From contig NZ_AP014680.1 of the NCBI RefSeq assembly GCF_000829395.1, forward strand, positions 1 through 64,000: DNA of 64,000 nt. The letters are read 5' to 3'. This document shows, piece after piece, positions 1 through 12,082 of the stretch. Positions within the stretch are counted from its first letter, which is position 1; every line of letters starts with the position of its first letter. A program made the position numbers and the translations under genes. The notes under the pieces were generated by a model, which did no database searches, had not been told where the DNA came from, and was given only the letters and a program-made list of their open reading frames with translations. The stretch comes from Paucilactobacillus hokkaidonensis JCM 18461 (GTDB taxonomy: Bacteria > Bacillota > Bacilli > Lactobacillales > Lactobacillaceae).

Positions 1-359
1 TTATCCACAATTAAACCAAAACAATCCACAGCGTTGTTTCTTTCCTGTGGATTCAATTTAAGTTTTCAACTGCTTTTTCCCCGTGTTACGAACAAAAGAA
101 CACCCTGTCGATTAAGTTATCCACAGCTATGCAAAAAATAGTGGATAACTCCTCCAAGCCTTGATACAACGGACGTATCTTTGCACAAAAAAATGTGGAT
201 AACTTCGTATAGCCTAGCATTTACCTGGCTTTCCACACTGCTGTGGATAATTTACACACACAGTTGTGCAATATTACATTTAAATTTCAACAACCCTGTG
301 GAAAACTATTTCTCGACATGCTAAACTATTTATTGTACTTTCATTTAGGAGGAGTCACT
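1..359. other. oriC part 1: DnaA-box cluster upstream of dnaA
   Basis: This is the non-coding region before dnaA. Perfect DnaA boxes (TTATCCACA or its complement) lie at 1-9, 117-125, 194-202 and 242-250, and a one-mismatch box (AGTGGATAA) at 140-148. Looser TGTGGA copies lie near 48 and 296. The boxes occur in both orientations. Known role: DnaA binding for origin control and dnaA autoregulation. The region may extend past the left edge of the window. Confidence 0.9.
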
Positions 360-1676
360 GTGACTGATTTAGAAACACTTTGGGACACAATTAAAGAATC
401 TTTTAAGAATGACGTTTCTAGCGTCACGTATGAAAATTTGATTGAACCTGCTAAGGCACTGTCATTAGCGAACAACCAACTGACAATTGAATTACCAACG
501 CCCTTTCACAAGGATTATTGGCGCGATTCATTGACAGATAAGTTTCGTTTGTACGCTTTTGAAGCTACTTCAGAAAAAATCGAACCCCGTTTCATCATTG
601 AAACAGAGGAAAACACCATTACCCCTGAGGCCCCGTCTAAGCCTTCATTCAAGGTTAATACAGCGTTGAACCCACGTTACACATTTGACACATTTGTGAT
701 TGGCAAGGGCAACCAAATGGCCCATGCGGCTGCTTTAGTGGTTTCTGAGGAACCCGGAAAAATGTATAATCCACTCTTCTTTTACGGTGGTGTTGGGTTA
801 GGAAAGACCCATTTGATGCATGCAATTGGTAACAAAATGATGGCAAGCAATGCACAAACGCGCGTCAAGTACGTGACTAGTGAAGCTTTCACCAACGACT
901 TTATTAATGCCATTCAAACTGGTACTCAAGAACAATTTCGCCAAGAATACCGCAAACTCGACTTATTATTAGTTGATGATATTCAATTTTTTGCCGATAA
1001 GGAAGGAACCCAAGAAGAATTCTTCCATACTTTCAACGCATTGTATGAAGAAAACAAGCAAATTGTACTAACTTCCGATCGTTTGCCAAATGAGATTCCT
1101 AAGTTGCAGGATCGCCTTGTTTCTCGTTTTAAATGGGGATTGTCAGTTGATATTACACCACCCGATCTGGAAACTAGAATCGCCATTTTACGCAGTAAAG
1201 CCAAAGCGGATCAAATCGACATTCCAAACGACACCTTAACTTATATTGCGGGTCAAATTGATTCCAATGTCCGTGAACTTGAGGGAGCATTATCACGAGT
1301 ACAAGCGTACTCACGCCTTAATAAGGCTACTATTAATACCAGTTTAGCGTCGGATGCCTTAAAAGGCTTAAAGTTAGCTGGTACTAGTGCATTAACGATT
1401 CCGCTAATTCAAGAAAAAGTGGCCAGCTATTATCATATTTCACAAACTGATTTAAAAGGAAAAAAACGGGTTAAACAAATCGTCGTTCCTAGACAAATTG
1501 CGATGTACTTAGTTCGTGAACTAACTGATAATTCATTACCTAAAATTGGAGCAGAGTTTGGTGGTAAGGACCATACAACTGTTTTACACTCGATTGATAA
1601 AATTGAAGAAATGCTCCAATCCGATCATAATTTGCAAGAAGATGTCCAAAACCTTAAAATGGAGCTAAAGCCATAG
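360..1676 (+). CDS. dnaA: Chromosomal replication initiator protein DnaA
   Basis: AAA+ initiator that binds DnaA boxes, unwinds oriC and helps load the replicative helicase. I chose GTG at 360 (438 aa) because AGGAGGAG ends about 6 bases before it and the protein then starts VTDLETLW, typical of the family. The longer frame from 243 has no ribosome site and would read through a DnaA box. Visible motifs are Walker A GGVGLGKT near residue 145, Walker [10 protein letters not shown] near 205 and the C-terminal box-recognition signature KDHTTVLHS near 403. DnaA boxes flank it on both sides. Full length for the family. Confidence 0.98.
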   Translation: MTDLETLWDTIKESFKNDVSSVTYENLIEPAKALSLANNQLTIELPTPFHKDYWRDSLTDKFRLYAFEATSEKIEPRFIIETEENTITPEAPSKPSFKVNTALNPRYTFDTFVIGKGNQMAHAAALVVSEEPGKMYNPLFFYGGVGLGKTHLMHAIGNKMMASNAQTRVKYVTSEAFTNDFINAIQTGTQEQFRQEYRKLDLLLVDDIQFFADKEGTQEEFFHTFNALYEENKQIVLTSDRLPNEIPKLQDRLVSRFKWGLSVDITPPDLETRIAILRSKAKADQIDIPNDTLTYIAGQIDSNVRELEGALSRVQAYSRLNKATINTSLASDALKGLKLAGTSALTIPLIQEKVASYYHISQTDLKGKKRVKQIVVPRQIAMYLVRELTDNSLPKIGAEFGGKDHTTVLHSIDKIEEMLQSDHNLQEDVQNLKMELKP

Positions 1677-1851
1677 TTGTGGAAAACTAATTAAAAGTTG
1701 TCCTGGTTATCCACAGGATATCCACAGCCTAAAACCGTGTATCCTTCTTGTGAACTTTAATTATCAACAGTATTAACAGGCCCTACTACTACGACTTTAT
1801 TATTTATTAATTAAATTAAAGACAAATTCAACCTTCAAGGAGTAACCAATC
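1677..1851. other. oriC part 2: DnaA boxes, DnaA-trio and AT-rich unwinding element
   Basis: The dnaA-dnaN gap holds a perfect box TTATCCACA (1707-1715) and ATATCCACA (1718-1726), then TTATCAACA (1761-1769) directly followed by GTATTAACA (1770-1778). Next come a short GC block GGCCC (1779-1783), three CTA triplets plus CGA (1783-1794; bottom strand 3'-GAT repeats) and an almost pure A/T run from 1796 to about 1825. This order matches the basal unwinding module described for Bacillus subtilis (boxes, GC block, trios, unwinding element). That it is the unwinding site is inferred. Confidence 0.8.
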
Positions 1852-2991
1852 ATGAAATTTACAATTAGTCGTGCAACTTTTACAGCCAAATTAAATGATG
1901 TTTTACGAGCCATTTCTTCTAAAACAACAATTCCAATATTAACTGGGTTAAAAATTGCAGTTAGTGATTCAGATGTTACCTTAACTGGTAGCGATGCTGA
2001 TATTACAATTGAAACAGTTTTACCAGTTAGTGAAGAATCATTTAGTTTAACAATTGAGCAAACAGGTTCAATCGTTTTACCAGCTCGTTTTTTCAGTGAG
2101 ATTGTTAAAAAATTACCAGATAAATTAGTTACTATTGAGGTTAGTGATGGATTCCAGGCGCAAATTACATCTGGTTCAGCAGCTTTTACAATTAATGGTC
2201 AGGATGCGAATAATTATCCGCACTTACCAGAAATTGAAACTACGGATGGGGTTCAATTAGCAGGAGATGTCTTAAAAGAAATCATTGGTCAAACTGTTTT
2301 GGCTGTTTCGACACAAGAAAGTCGACCAATATTAACCGGAATCCACTTAGTGTTGTCTGATAGCAATTTATTTGCGGTTGCCACGGATAGTCATCGATTG
2401 GCGCAACGTAAAATTAATTTACCACAACCCGTTCAACAAAATTATGATGTCATTATTCCAGGAAAAAGTTTAACAGAACTATCACGGATGATTAGTGACA
2501 ATCAATCATCTGTAGAGTTAAGAATTGCTGAAAACCAAGTTTTATTTGTGCTTGGGAATACAATGTTTTACTCACGACTGTTGGAAGGAAATTATCCTGA
2601 AACTAATCGTCTAATTCCGGAAAGTGAAGATACAACGGTTGAATTGAATGCTGCTAGTTTTTTGGCAGCAATTGATCGTGCTTCTCTTTTATCTCATGAG
2701 AGTCGAAATAATGTGGTTAAATTATCAATTACGGCTGCTGACAAACAAGCTAAGATAACTGGCAATTCACCAGATGTCGGAAATGTTGAAGAATCAATTA
2801 TAACGACTAGTTTGACTGGTGCTGACTTAGAAATTTCATTTAACCCAGATTATATGAAAGACGCACTACGATCATTTGGTCAGAGTGAAATCAAACTTTC
2901 GTTCACTTCTGCTTTACGTCCATTTACATTGGTCCCAACAGAGGATGCTGAAAACTTTATTCAATTAATTACACCAGTTAGAACTTACTAA
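1852..2991 (+). CDS. dnaN: DNA polymerase III sliding clamp, beta subunit
   Basis: Beta clamp, a dimeric ring that tethers the replicative polymerase to DNA. The 379-aa product begins MKFTISRATF and ends QLITPVRTY, the usual clamp C-terminus, and shows the three-domain repeat layout. The start is set by AAGGAG at 1837-1842. It follows the oriC unwinding region and is closed by a strong terminator at 3002-3033, so yaaA needs its own promoter. Length is normal for the family (about 380 aa). Confidence 0.98.
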   Translation: MKFTISRATFTAKLNDVLRAISSKTTIPILTGLKIAVSDSDVTLTGSDADITIETVLPVSEESFSLTIEQTGSIVLPARFFSEIVKKLPDKLVTIEVSDGFQAQITSGSAAFTINGQDANNYPHLPEIETTDGVQLAGDVLKEIIGQTVLAVSTQESRPILTGIHLVLSDSNLFAVATDSHRLAQRKINLPQPVQQNYDVIIPGKSLTELSRMISDNQSSVELRIAENQVLFVLGNTMFYSRLLEGNYPETNRLIPESEDTTVELNAASFLAAIDRASLLSHESRNNVVKLSITAADKQAKITGNSPDVGNVEESIITTSLTGADLEISFNPDYMKDALRSFGQSEIKLSFTSALRPFTLVPTEDAENFIQLITPVRTY

Positions 2992-3001
2992 ACTAAGGAA
3001 T

Positions 3002-3033
3002 GAACGTATTTGAAAATACGTTCTATTTTTTTT
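3002..3033 (+). terminator. dnaN terminator
   Basis: Perfect 10-bp stem GAACGTATTT / AAATACGTTC with a 2-base loop (effectively 9 bp with a 4-base loop), followed by a run of eight T. Confidence 0.9.
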
Positions 3034-3095
3034 GCACTTTTTTGAGGGGATTTCAGACACGTAAATTAATGTATTACACTCTAATATTAAATTTT

Positions 3096-3147
3096 AGCCC
3101 ATTTAATCTATTTTGGTAAAAAGACACTAAAAAACACTGAATGGGCT
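3096..3147. repeat. Inverted repeat in the dnaN-yaaA gap
   Basis: AGCCCATT at 3096-3103 is repeated as AATGGGCT at 3140-3147, with a 36-base AT-rich spacer. It lies upstream of the yaaA promoter and has no T-run, so it does not look like a terminator. Function unknown. Confidence 0.45.
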
Positions 3148-3174
3148 GAAAACGTCAAAATAAGCGATATTTAT

Positions 3175-3203
3175 TTGTTTTTCACTTTTTATAACGGTAT
3201 AAT
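3175..3203 (+). promoter_or_regulatory. Promoter for yaaA-recF-gyrB-gyrA
   Basis: TTGTTT (3175-3180), a 17-bp spacer and TATAAT (3198-3203), ending 29 bases before the yaaA start. It is the only clear promoter between the dnaN terminator and the recF-gyr genes. Confidence 0.75.
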
Positions 3204-3232
3204 GGATAGGTAAATATAAAGTAGGTGATGAA

Positions 3233-3457
3233 GTGCAAGAAGCAAAAATTGTTAAAATAGACCGACCATTTATTACAGTGGGACAATTATTAAAAGAGGA
3301 ATCCATTATTGCATCTGGTGGTGCTGCTAAATGGTTTCTAATTGATAACGAAGTGATAGTTAATGGTGAAGTTGACCAACGCCGAGGCAGAAAATTGTAC
3401 GCCGGAGATAAGATTCAGATTGCAGATAATGGGACATTTGTCATTCAAAATGAGTAG
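3233..3457 (+). CDS. yaaA: S4-domain RNA-binding protein YaaA (RlbA-like)
   Basis: Small S4-like RNA-binding protein of 74 aa that sits between dnaN and recF in most Firmicutes. The sequence shows the S4 core: TVGQLLKEESIIASGGAAKWFL..., then VNGEV..RRGRKLYAGD. Start is GTG at 3233, preceded by AGGTGAT at a normal distance. Its stop is 9 bases before recF, so the two are co-transcribed. The cellular role is not well defined; RNA or ribosome binding is inferred from the fold. Confidence 0.9.
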   Translation: MQEAKIVKIDRPFITVGQLLKEESIIASGGAAKWFLIDNEVIVNGEVDQRRGRKLYAGDKIQIADNGTFVIQNE

Positions 3458-3466
3458 GCAACTTAA

Positions 3467-6531
<3,065 letters not shown>

Positions 6532-6558
6532 TCGATGAATTAAAAAGGGGGAAAAACT

Positions 6559-9120
6559 GTGGCTGAACAAGATTTACCAAGTCGGATTACCGACGTCAAT
6601 TTATCTGGTGAAATGCGGACATCCTTTTTGGATTACGCAATGAGTGTTATTGTCGCACGGGCACTTCCAGATGTTCGTGATGGATTGAAACCCGTTCATC
6701 GTCGGATTTTATATGGGATGAGCGAATTAGGTGTAACACCAGACAAGCCATACAAAAAGTCAGCCAGAATTGTTGGTGATGTCATGGGGAAATTTCATCC
6801 GCATGGGGATTCAGCAATTTACGAATCAATGGTTCGGATGGCACAAGACTTTAGTTATCGTTACATGCTAGTTGATGGACATGGTAACTTTGGATCTGTC
6901 GATGGTGATGGTGCTGCTGCAATGCGGTATACAGAAGCACGAATGAGCAAGATTGCAGTAGAGATGCTGCGTGATATCAATAAAGATACCGTTAATTTTG
7001 TTGAGAATTATGATGGAACAGAAAAAGAGCCTAGTGTGTTACCAGCACGGTTCCCTAATCTATTAGTTAATGGTGCCTCTGGGATTGCTGTTGGGATGGC
7101 TACTAACATTCCAACACATAACTTGTCAGAAGTTATTAGTGCTATCCACATTTTAATGGATAATCCAGAAGCAACTACTGCAGATTTAATGGAGGCAGTG
7201 CCTGGTCCTGACTTTCCAACTGGTGGGATCGTATTAGGTAAGTCTGGTATTCGTAAGGCTTACGAAACTGGTCGGGGGACCATTATTGTCCGTGCCAAAG
7301 TTGATATTGAAGAGAAGAAAAATGGTCGTCAACGAATTATTGCAACTGAAATTCCATATATGGTTAACAAGGCGAAGTTAATTGAGCGAATTGCTGACTT
7401 AGCTCGTGACAAACGAATTGAAGGAATTACAGATGTTAACGATGAATCCGATCGTGAAGGAATGCGGATTGTAATTGATGTCCGTCGAGATGCTAGTGCG
7501 GAGGTTATTTTAAATAATCTCTACAAAATGACGTTGCTACAAACTTCATTTAGTTTCAACATGCTAGCAATCGTTAAAGGGACTCCTAAAGTCTTAGGAT
7601 TGAAGCAGATTTTAGAGTATTATCTTGAGCATCAAGAAGAAGTAGTGCGTCGTCGAACAGAATTTGAGTTGAAAAAGGCGCAAGCACGAGCACATATTTT
7701 GGAAGGGTTACGAATTGCGCTTGATCATATTGATGCAATCATTAATACGATTCGTAGTTCACAAACTAGTGAAATTGCTAAAAGTCAGTTAATGCAAAAT
7801 TATAGCTTATCTGATCGACAGGCACAGGCTATCTTAGATATGCGGTTGGTTCGATTAACTGGTTTGGAACGTGAAAAAGTTGAAGATGAGTACCAAAAAT
7901 TAATGGAATCAATTTCAGACTTTAAGGATATTTTGAAGCATACAGAGCGGATTAATCAGATCATCTATGATGAATTACTAGAAATTCAATCAAAATTCGG
8001 CGATGCGCGCCGAACAGAACTACAAGTTGGGGATGTTACCAGCTTGGAAGATGAAGACTTGATTGAAGAAGAAAACGTAATTGTGTCATTAACCCATAAT
8101 GGTTACATTAAACGATTGGCTGTTGATGAATTTAAGGCACAGCATCGTGGTGGCCGTGGGGTTCAAGGAATGGGTGTTCATGATGATGATTTCATTGAGC
8201 AATTAATTTCAACATCTACACATGACCGATTACTTTTCTTTACCAGTGCAGGTAAAGTTTACTCGATGAAGGGTTATGAAGTGCCTGAGTACGGTCGTTC
8301 AGCCAAGGGAATTCCAGTTATTAATTTATTAGGAATAGATGCTGATGAAAAGATATCGGCTGTTATCAACGTTTCACATGAAACAAATGATCACGATAAA
8401 TATCTTTTCTTCACTACCTTGCATGGAACGGTTAAACGAACACCGGTAGCAGCGTTTGAAAATATTCGTAGTAATGGTTTAAAGGCCATTACCCTGAAAG
8501 AAAATGATCAGTTGATGGGTGTTTCAATTATTGAAGAATCCCAAAAGATGATTATTGGAACTCATTTGGGCTATGCAGTCAGTTTTAAGGGCGCCGATGT
8601 ACGTTCGATGGGCCGTTCTGCTAGTGGTGTTCGTGGAATTCGGCTACGTGACAACGATTATGTGATCGGGGTTGATTTACTAACACAAGACAGTAATGTC
8701 TTTATAATTAGTGAACGTGGTTTTGGTAAACAAACTCCTGCTAGCGAATATCCAATTAAAGGACGTGGTGGTAAAGGAATTAAAACTGCCAATGTTACCG
8801 AAAAAAATGGTCCTTTGGTCGGATTAGCTACTGTAACAGGTGCTGAGGATATTATGCTGGTAACGGATAAAGGTGTAATCATTCGTTTTGGCATTGAGAC
8901 TGTTTCACAAACTGGTCGCGCAACCTTAGGGGTTCATTTGATTAAGATGGATGACGAAACCCACGTGGCAACCATGACTAAGGTTGCTAAGGAAGAAGAG
9001 TCAGAAGATGAAACTGAAGCAGGTTCAAGTGAAAATGAAGCTTCAGAGCAAAATGAATCAGATACAATAGCAAGCAAAAATACAATCTCAGAACAAGATA
9101 ATCCAGAAAAAAATGAATAA
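6559..9120 (+). CDS. gyrA: DNA gyrase subunit A
   Basis: Breakage-reunion subunit of gyrase, 853 aa. The catalytic tyrosine is in [11 protein letters not shown] near residue 123. The quinolone-determining stretch reads [19 protein letters not shown], with the usual Ser and Glu, so no known resistance change is seen. The GyrA-box [10 protein letters not shown] near residue 530 opens the C-terminal DNA-wrapping domain. The tail is acidic and low-complexity (about 50 residues of E/S/N/D). GTG start with a GGGGG site. A parS-like site lies inside the gene at 8370-8385. Confidence 0.98.
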   Translation: MAEQDLPSRITDVNLSGEMRTSFLDYAMSVIVARALPDVRDGLKPVHRRILYGMSELGVTPDKPYKKSARIVGDVMGKFHPHGDSAIYESMVRMAQDFSYRYMLVDGHGNFGSVDGDGAAAMRYTEARMSKIAVEMLRDINKDTVNFVENYDGTEKEPSVLPARFPNLLVNGASGIAVGMATNIPTHNLSEVISAIHILMDNPEATTADLMEAVPGPDFPTGGIVLGKSGIRKAYETGRGTIIVRAKVDIEEKKNGRQRIIATEIPYMVNKAKLIERIADLARDKRIEGITDVNDESDREGMRIVIDVRRDASAEVILNNLYKMTLLQTSFSFNMLAIVKGTPKVLGLKQILEYYLEHQEEVVRRRTEFELKKAQARAHILEGLRIALDHIDAIINTIRSSQTSEIAKSQLMQNYSLSDRQAQAILDMRLVRLTGLEREKVEDEYQKLMESISDFKDILKHTERINQIIYDELLEIQSKFGDARRTELQVGDVTSLEDEDLIEEENVIVSLTHNGYIKRLAVDEFKAQHRGGRGVQGMGVHDDDFIEQLISTSTHDRLLFFTSAGKVYSMKGYEVPEYGRSAKGIPVINLLGIDADEKISAVINVSHETNDHDKYLFFTTLHGTVKRTPVAAFENIRSNGLKAITLKENDQLMGVSIIEESQKMIIGTHLGYAVSFKGADVRSMGRSASGVRGIRLRDNDYVIGVDLLTQDSNVFIISERGFGKQTPASEYPIKGRGGKGIKTANVTEKNGPLVGLATVTGAEDIMLVTDKGVIIRFGIETVSQTGRATLGVHLIKMDDETHVATMTKVAKEEESEDETEAGSSENEASEQNESDTIASKNTISEQDNPEKNE
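8370..8385. promoter_or_regulatory. parS: parS-like site inside gyrA
   Basis: CGTTTCACATGAAACA differs from the ParB consensus TGTTTCACGTGAAACA at two positions. Its inner 14 bases are the exact complement of the 14-base core shared by the sites at 22286 and 43689. It is inside codons of gyrA, so chance is harder to exclude than for the intergenic copies. Confidence 0.5.
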
Positions 9121-9134
9121 ATAAAAATGAAAAT

Positions 9135-9185
9135 CCTAAATGCGAGCGTATGTATTATATGTATCGCAATTTAGGGTTTTTGTTT
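9135..9185 (+). terminator. gyrA terminator, cut by an IS
   Basis: Stem CCTAAATGCGA (9135-9145) pairs with TCGCAATTTAGG (9164-9175) with one bulged base, followed by TTTTTGTTT. The last nine bases (9177-9185) are the left copy of the IS target duplication, so the element entered the tail of the terminator without removing the hairpin. Confidence 0.8.
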
Positions 9186-9255
9186 GTTAGTGTAAGGTTT
9201 TCCTAGATGGTCAACATATTTCTAGGAATATTCATTTTAGATTGAATATATAAGA

Positions 9256-9309
9256 AAAGACCTGTAGCCTTTTAATCGACGAAGATTAAAAGAAAGGATG
9301 CAGGTCTTT
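9256..9309 (+). promoter_or_regulatory. Nested hairpin over the transposase ribosome site
   Basis: The outer stem AAAGACCTG (9256-9264) pairs with CAGGTCTTT (9301-9309). The inner stem CTTTTAATC (9269-9277) pairs with GATTAAAAG (9284-9292). The AAAGGA ribosome site at 9293-9298 lies between the two stems and the ATG at 9311 follows directly. Folding in long read-through RNA would limit translation. The same structure is in copy 2. Confidence 0.7.
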
Positions 9310-9310
9310 C

Positions 9311-10675
9311 ATGTTTATTTTAGCAGATTTTATTGATTCATTGAATAATTTAGATAGTTTATTTGATTTGGAGGAACAAGTTATTCGTTGTTTGCGGGAA
9401 ATGTTTCAAGAAATTGTATCTAAATACTTAATTCAATTAGACGAAACGTTAGTTTCTCAGATTCCAAGTGACCATACCTTTATTAACCGACAACCACGAA
9501 CAATTAATTTTATGTTTGGTGCTGTTTCATTTGAACGTAGATGTTATAGGAAGACAGATGGAACCAATTATTTTCCACTGGATACACATTTAAAACTTGT
9601 GTCGCGAAAAAGGTTTTCACCATATTTTAAAAGTGTGGTTAGTAAGATTGGTCAAATGACTACCATGAGAAACACAGCGGATATGATTAACCTTGCCAGT
9701 CAGACTGATATTAGTGCATGGGCAGTCGACAAAATCGTTAGAGAGATGGCCGACATCGTTGCTGTCGAGGAAGAAACACTTGATAAAAAAATTGTTCATC
9801 GTAAAAAAGTGGATAATTTAGTAATTGAAGGAGATGCTTTTGAAGCCCGAGAACGTGGTAAGCAACGGGTTTCTGTGCATCATTATAGGGTATACGAATC
9901 CACTAATGCTGGTCCAGTAAATAAGCGTGAATTTGTTGAAACCAATCATTTAAAAGCACGAAAACAAGTTTGTGATTATCTGGAAGTACATTATAAATTA
10001 AGCGAAATGGTAGTGTTTTTAGCAAGTGATGCCGGTCCTGGATATGATCCCATCAGTATGCGCGAATTAGTTCCTGGGGCAAAAAAAGTTGAGTATGTAA
10101 TTGATCGGTATCACTTTATTCGAAAATTCGAGCAGACCATCGGTCTACAAAACCCGTTAAGTAGAAAGGCTACAGCCGCTATTAGAGGACATAATTTGAA
10201 CCAATTGGAGGCTATTTTAGATACTTTTGAATCGCAAATTACAACTGGAAAAGATTCCGAAAAGTTGATCAAATTAAGACATTATCTAAGCCGTAATTGG
10301 AAATATATCAAACGTCCCAAAGATCGCGGCTATAAATATATGGGCAAATTAGGCTCAGTTGAGAGCTCACACAGAGCTTTCACTTACCGCTTAAAAAAGC
10401 AGGGTAAGAGTTGGTCTAAAGAAGGATTACAAGCTATGCTAGTTCTCATACTAGCAAGAGTTAACAGACATCTTAATCAAGATCTATCATCAGGATTAAG
10501 AAGGCTAAGAGAACTTAAAATTGAAGTATCTCTCGAGCCAATTAAATCAATTAGGTTCACAGATTTAAACCGAAAAACACGTTCACATCACATAGGCGTT
10601 AAAATTGGTAATATTACTGTTGATTCATCAACGAGTAGCCCCATAGGGGCAATGGCAAAAGCATACTCCCGTTAA
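9311..10675 (+). CDS. ISLre2-family (UPF0236) transposase, copy 1
   Basis: DDE-type transposase of 454 aa, in the length range of the ISLre2/UPF0236 family. Candidate catalytic acidic residues lie in VIEGDAFE near 175, ASDAGPGYDP near 238 and GSVESSHRAF near 345; I infer these from the family and the spacing. It differs from the second copy (46545-47909) at about 17 residues (roughly 96% identity), so the two copies are not a very recent duplication of each other. The frame is intact, so the protein may be active. Confidence 0.92.
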   Translation: MFILADFIDSLNNLDSLFDLEEQVIRCLREMFQEIVSKYLIQLDETLVSQIPSDHTFINRQPRTINFMFGAVSFERRCYRKTDGTNYFPLDTHLKLVSRKRFSPYFKSVVSKIGQMTTMRNTADMINLASQTDISAWAVDKIVREMADIVAVEEETLDKKIVHRKKVDNLVIEGDAFEARERGKQRVSVHHYRVYESTNAGPVNKREFVETNHLKARKQVCDYLEVHYKLSEMVVFLASDAGPGYDPISMRELVPGAKKVEYVIDRYHFIRKFEQTIGLQNPLSRKATAAIRGHNLNQLEAILDTFESQITTGKDSEKLIKLRHYLSRNWKYIKRPKDRGYKYMGKLGSVESSHRAFTYRLKKQGKSWSKEGLQAMLVLILARVNRHLNQDLSSGLRRLRELKIEVSLEPIKSIRFTDLNRKTRSHHIGVKIGNITVDSSTSSPIGAMAKAYSR

Positions 10676-10748
10676 TTCGGATGTATAAATATTAAGTCGA
10701 ATAAAAGGTATCTAGGAAAACTTGACACATACTTTTTGTTTTGTGTTC

Positions 10749-10777
10749 TTGTTTTATTAGTGCTATCGTGTTATAAT
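10749..10777 (+). promoter_or_regulatory. rpsF operon promoter
   Basis: TTGTTT (10749-10754), a 17-bp spacer and TATAAT (10772-10777). The IS target repeat ends at 10741, only 8 bases upstream, so the core promoter survived the insertion but any upstream element was displaced. Confidence 0.8.
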
Positions 10778-10789
10778 TTTTGCTTGTGA

Positions 10790-10860
10790 GTACACGTGAA
10801 AAACGTCTGCTCTCCTTGCTCTTTTTAAATGAAAAAGAGCCAAAGTCCATAAGGAGGTGT
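10790..10860 (+). promoter_or_regulatory. rpsF leader with hairpin
   Basis: The leader holds a perfect 9-bp hairpin, GCTCTTTTT (10818-10826) with AAAAAGAGC (10832-10840), just before the AAGGAGGTG ribosome site. Many bacteria have an S6:S18 autoregulatory leader at this position. I do not see the diagnostic CCG bulge clearly, so that function is only suggested. Confidence 0.45.
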
Positions 10861-10868
10861 AACAGTTA

Positions 10869-11165
10869 ATGGAACCAAAACGTTATGAAATTACGTACAT
10901 CATTCGTCCTGACATGGATGAAGCTGCTAAAACAGCGCTTGTTGAACGATTTGACAAGATTGTGTCAGATAATGGTGCTACGATCGTTGATTCGAAAGAC
11001 TGGTCTACTCGTCGATTTGCTTATGAAATTGGTGATTACAACGAAGGTACTTACCATATCGTTAATATCACAGCAAACGATGATGTAGCGCTAAACGAAT
11101 TTGATCGTTTAGCTAAGTTTAGTGACGATATCTTGCGTCACATGATTGTTAAGCGTGAAGCTTAA
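10869..11165 (+). CDS. rpsF: 30S ribosomal protein S6
   Basis: S6 binds 16S rRNA together with S18 in the small-subunit platform. The 98-aa product starts [15 protein letters not shown] and keeps the family motifs RRFAYEI and GTYHIVNI, normal for S6. It is preceded by AAGGAGGTG and is first in the rpsF-ssb-rpsR operon, which is the standard order. In this chromosome it is separated from gyrA by an insertion sequence. Confidence 0.98.
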   Translation: MEPKRYEITYIIRPDMDEAAKTALVERFDKIVSDNGATIVDSKDWSTRRFAYEIGDYNEGTYHIVNITANDDVALNEFDRLAKFSDDILRHMIVKREA

Positions 11166-11202
11166 TCTAATCAATTTAAAGTTAAGAAAGGAGTATTAGT
11201 CT

Positions 11203-11733
11203 ATGATTAATCGTACAATTCTTGTTGGACGCTTAACTAGAGATCCTGAGTTGCGATACACAACTAGTGGAGCTGCTGTAGCAACGTTTACCGTTGCTGT
11301 CAATCGGCAGTTTACCAATCAACAGGGTGAACGGGAAGCTGATTTTATTAGCTGCGTCATTTGGCGTAAAGCTGCTGAAAATTTTTCCAATTTCACTCAT
11401 AAGGGTTCTTTGGTTGGGGTTGATGGCCGCATTCAAACGCGAAATTATGAAAATCAACAGGGTCAACGTGTTTATGTAACGGAAGTAGTAGTTGAAAACT
11501 TCTCGTTACTAGAAACGAAAGCCCAAAGTCAAAACCATAATAATGGTGCCCCAAGCTTTGACAATAATCAACAAGCCAATGCTCCTCAATCATCATCAGC
11601 AAATGATAATCCGTTTGGTAATGCTAATGACAATGCAAATGCGGGAAGTAGTAGTGCTAACAGCAATGCTAACGATCCATTCGCTAATAATGGCGAACCA
11701 ATCGACATTTCAGATGACGATTTGCCGTTCTAA
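11203..11733 (+). CDS. ssb: Single-stranded DNA-binding protein
   Basis: OB-fold protein that coats single-stranded DNA in replication, repair and recombination. Of 176 aa, the N-terminal 105 form the OB domain ([18 protein letters not shown], then [14 protein letters not shown]). A low-complexity N/S/A/Q linker follows, and the acidic tip ISDDDLPF recruits partner proteins. It lies between rpsF and rpsR, 37 and 24 bases away, with an AAAGGAG ribosome site. Confidence 0.97.
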   Translation: MINRTILVGRLTRDPELRYTTSGAAVATFTVAVNRQFTNQQGEREADFISCVIWRKAAENFSNFTHKGSLVGVDGRIQTRNYENQQGQRVYVTEVVVENFSLLETKAQSQNHNNGAPSFDNNQQANAPQSSSANDNPFGNANDNANAGSSSANSNANDPFANNGEPIDISDDDLPF

Positions 11734-11757
11734 AAACTGCCAGAGGAGGGAAATTCA

Positions 11758-11994
11758 ATGGCTCAACAAAGAAGAGGCGGACATCGTCGCCGTAAGGTTG
11801 ACTTTATTGCCGCAAACCATATTGAATACATCGATTACAAAGATACTGATTTACTAAAACGTTTTATTTCTGAACGCGGTAAGATTTTACCACGTCGAGT
11901 TAGTGGAACAAGTGCTAAAAACCAGCGTCGTTTAACAATTGCAATCAAACGTGCTCGGATTATGGGTCTGCTACCATTCGTTGCAGAAGACTAA
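11758..11994 (+). CDS. rpsR: 30S ribosomal protein S18
   Basis: S18 pairs with S6 in the small subunit. The 78-aa product carries the motifs [20 protein letters not shown] and [16 protein letters not shown], typical of S18. It has a GAGGAGG ribosome site and is last in the operon, followed by a strong terminator. No CxxC zinc motif is seen, so it is the zinc-independent form. Confidence 0.98.
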   Translation: MAQQRRGGHRRRKVDFIAANHIEYIDYKDTDLLKRFISERGKILPRRVSGTSAKNQRRLTIAIKRARIMGLLPFVAED

Positions 11995-12025
11995 TTTGAA
12001 ATTGTTTTAATGTAAATGTTTATTT

Positions 12026-12068
12026 AAATCCTAATTATGCCATGATTGTGGTGTGATTAGGATTTTTT
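12026..12068 (+). terminator. rpsF-ssb-rpsR terminator
   Basis: AAATCCTAAT (12026-12035) pairs with ATTAGGATTT (12056-12065), followed by a T-run. Confidence 0.9.
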
Positions 12069-12082
12069 ATTTTGGATATTGA

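Larger units (their letters stand above)
9186..10732 (+). mobile_element. ISLre2-family insertion sequence, copy 1
   Basis: This 1547-bp element is flanked by a perfect 9-bp direct repeat, TTTTTGTTT at 9177-9185 and 10733-10741. The ends are imperfect inverted repeats (left GTTAGTGTAAGGTTTTCCTA, right complement GTATGTGTCAAGTTTTCCTA). It carries one transposase gene preceded by a nested hairpin. It separates gyrA from rpsF but lies upstream of the rpsF promoter. A second copy of identical length lies at 46488-48034. Confidence 0.95.

Noticed and set aside
243-359. N-terminal extension of dnaA by 39 codons
   Set aside because: It has no ribosome site, runs through a DnaA box, and the GTG at 360 with AGGAGGAG gives the normal DnaA start.
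6559-9120. Quinolone-resistance change in gyrA
   Set aside because: The [11 protein letters not shown] stretch keeps the usual Ser and acidic residue.
10790-10806. CACGTGAAA in the rpsF leader as a further parS site
   Set aside because: Only the right half matches; the left arm differs at several positions.
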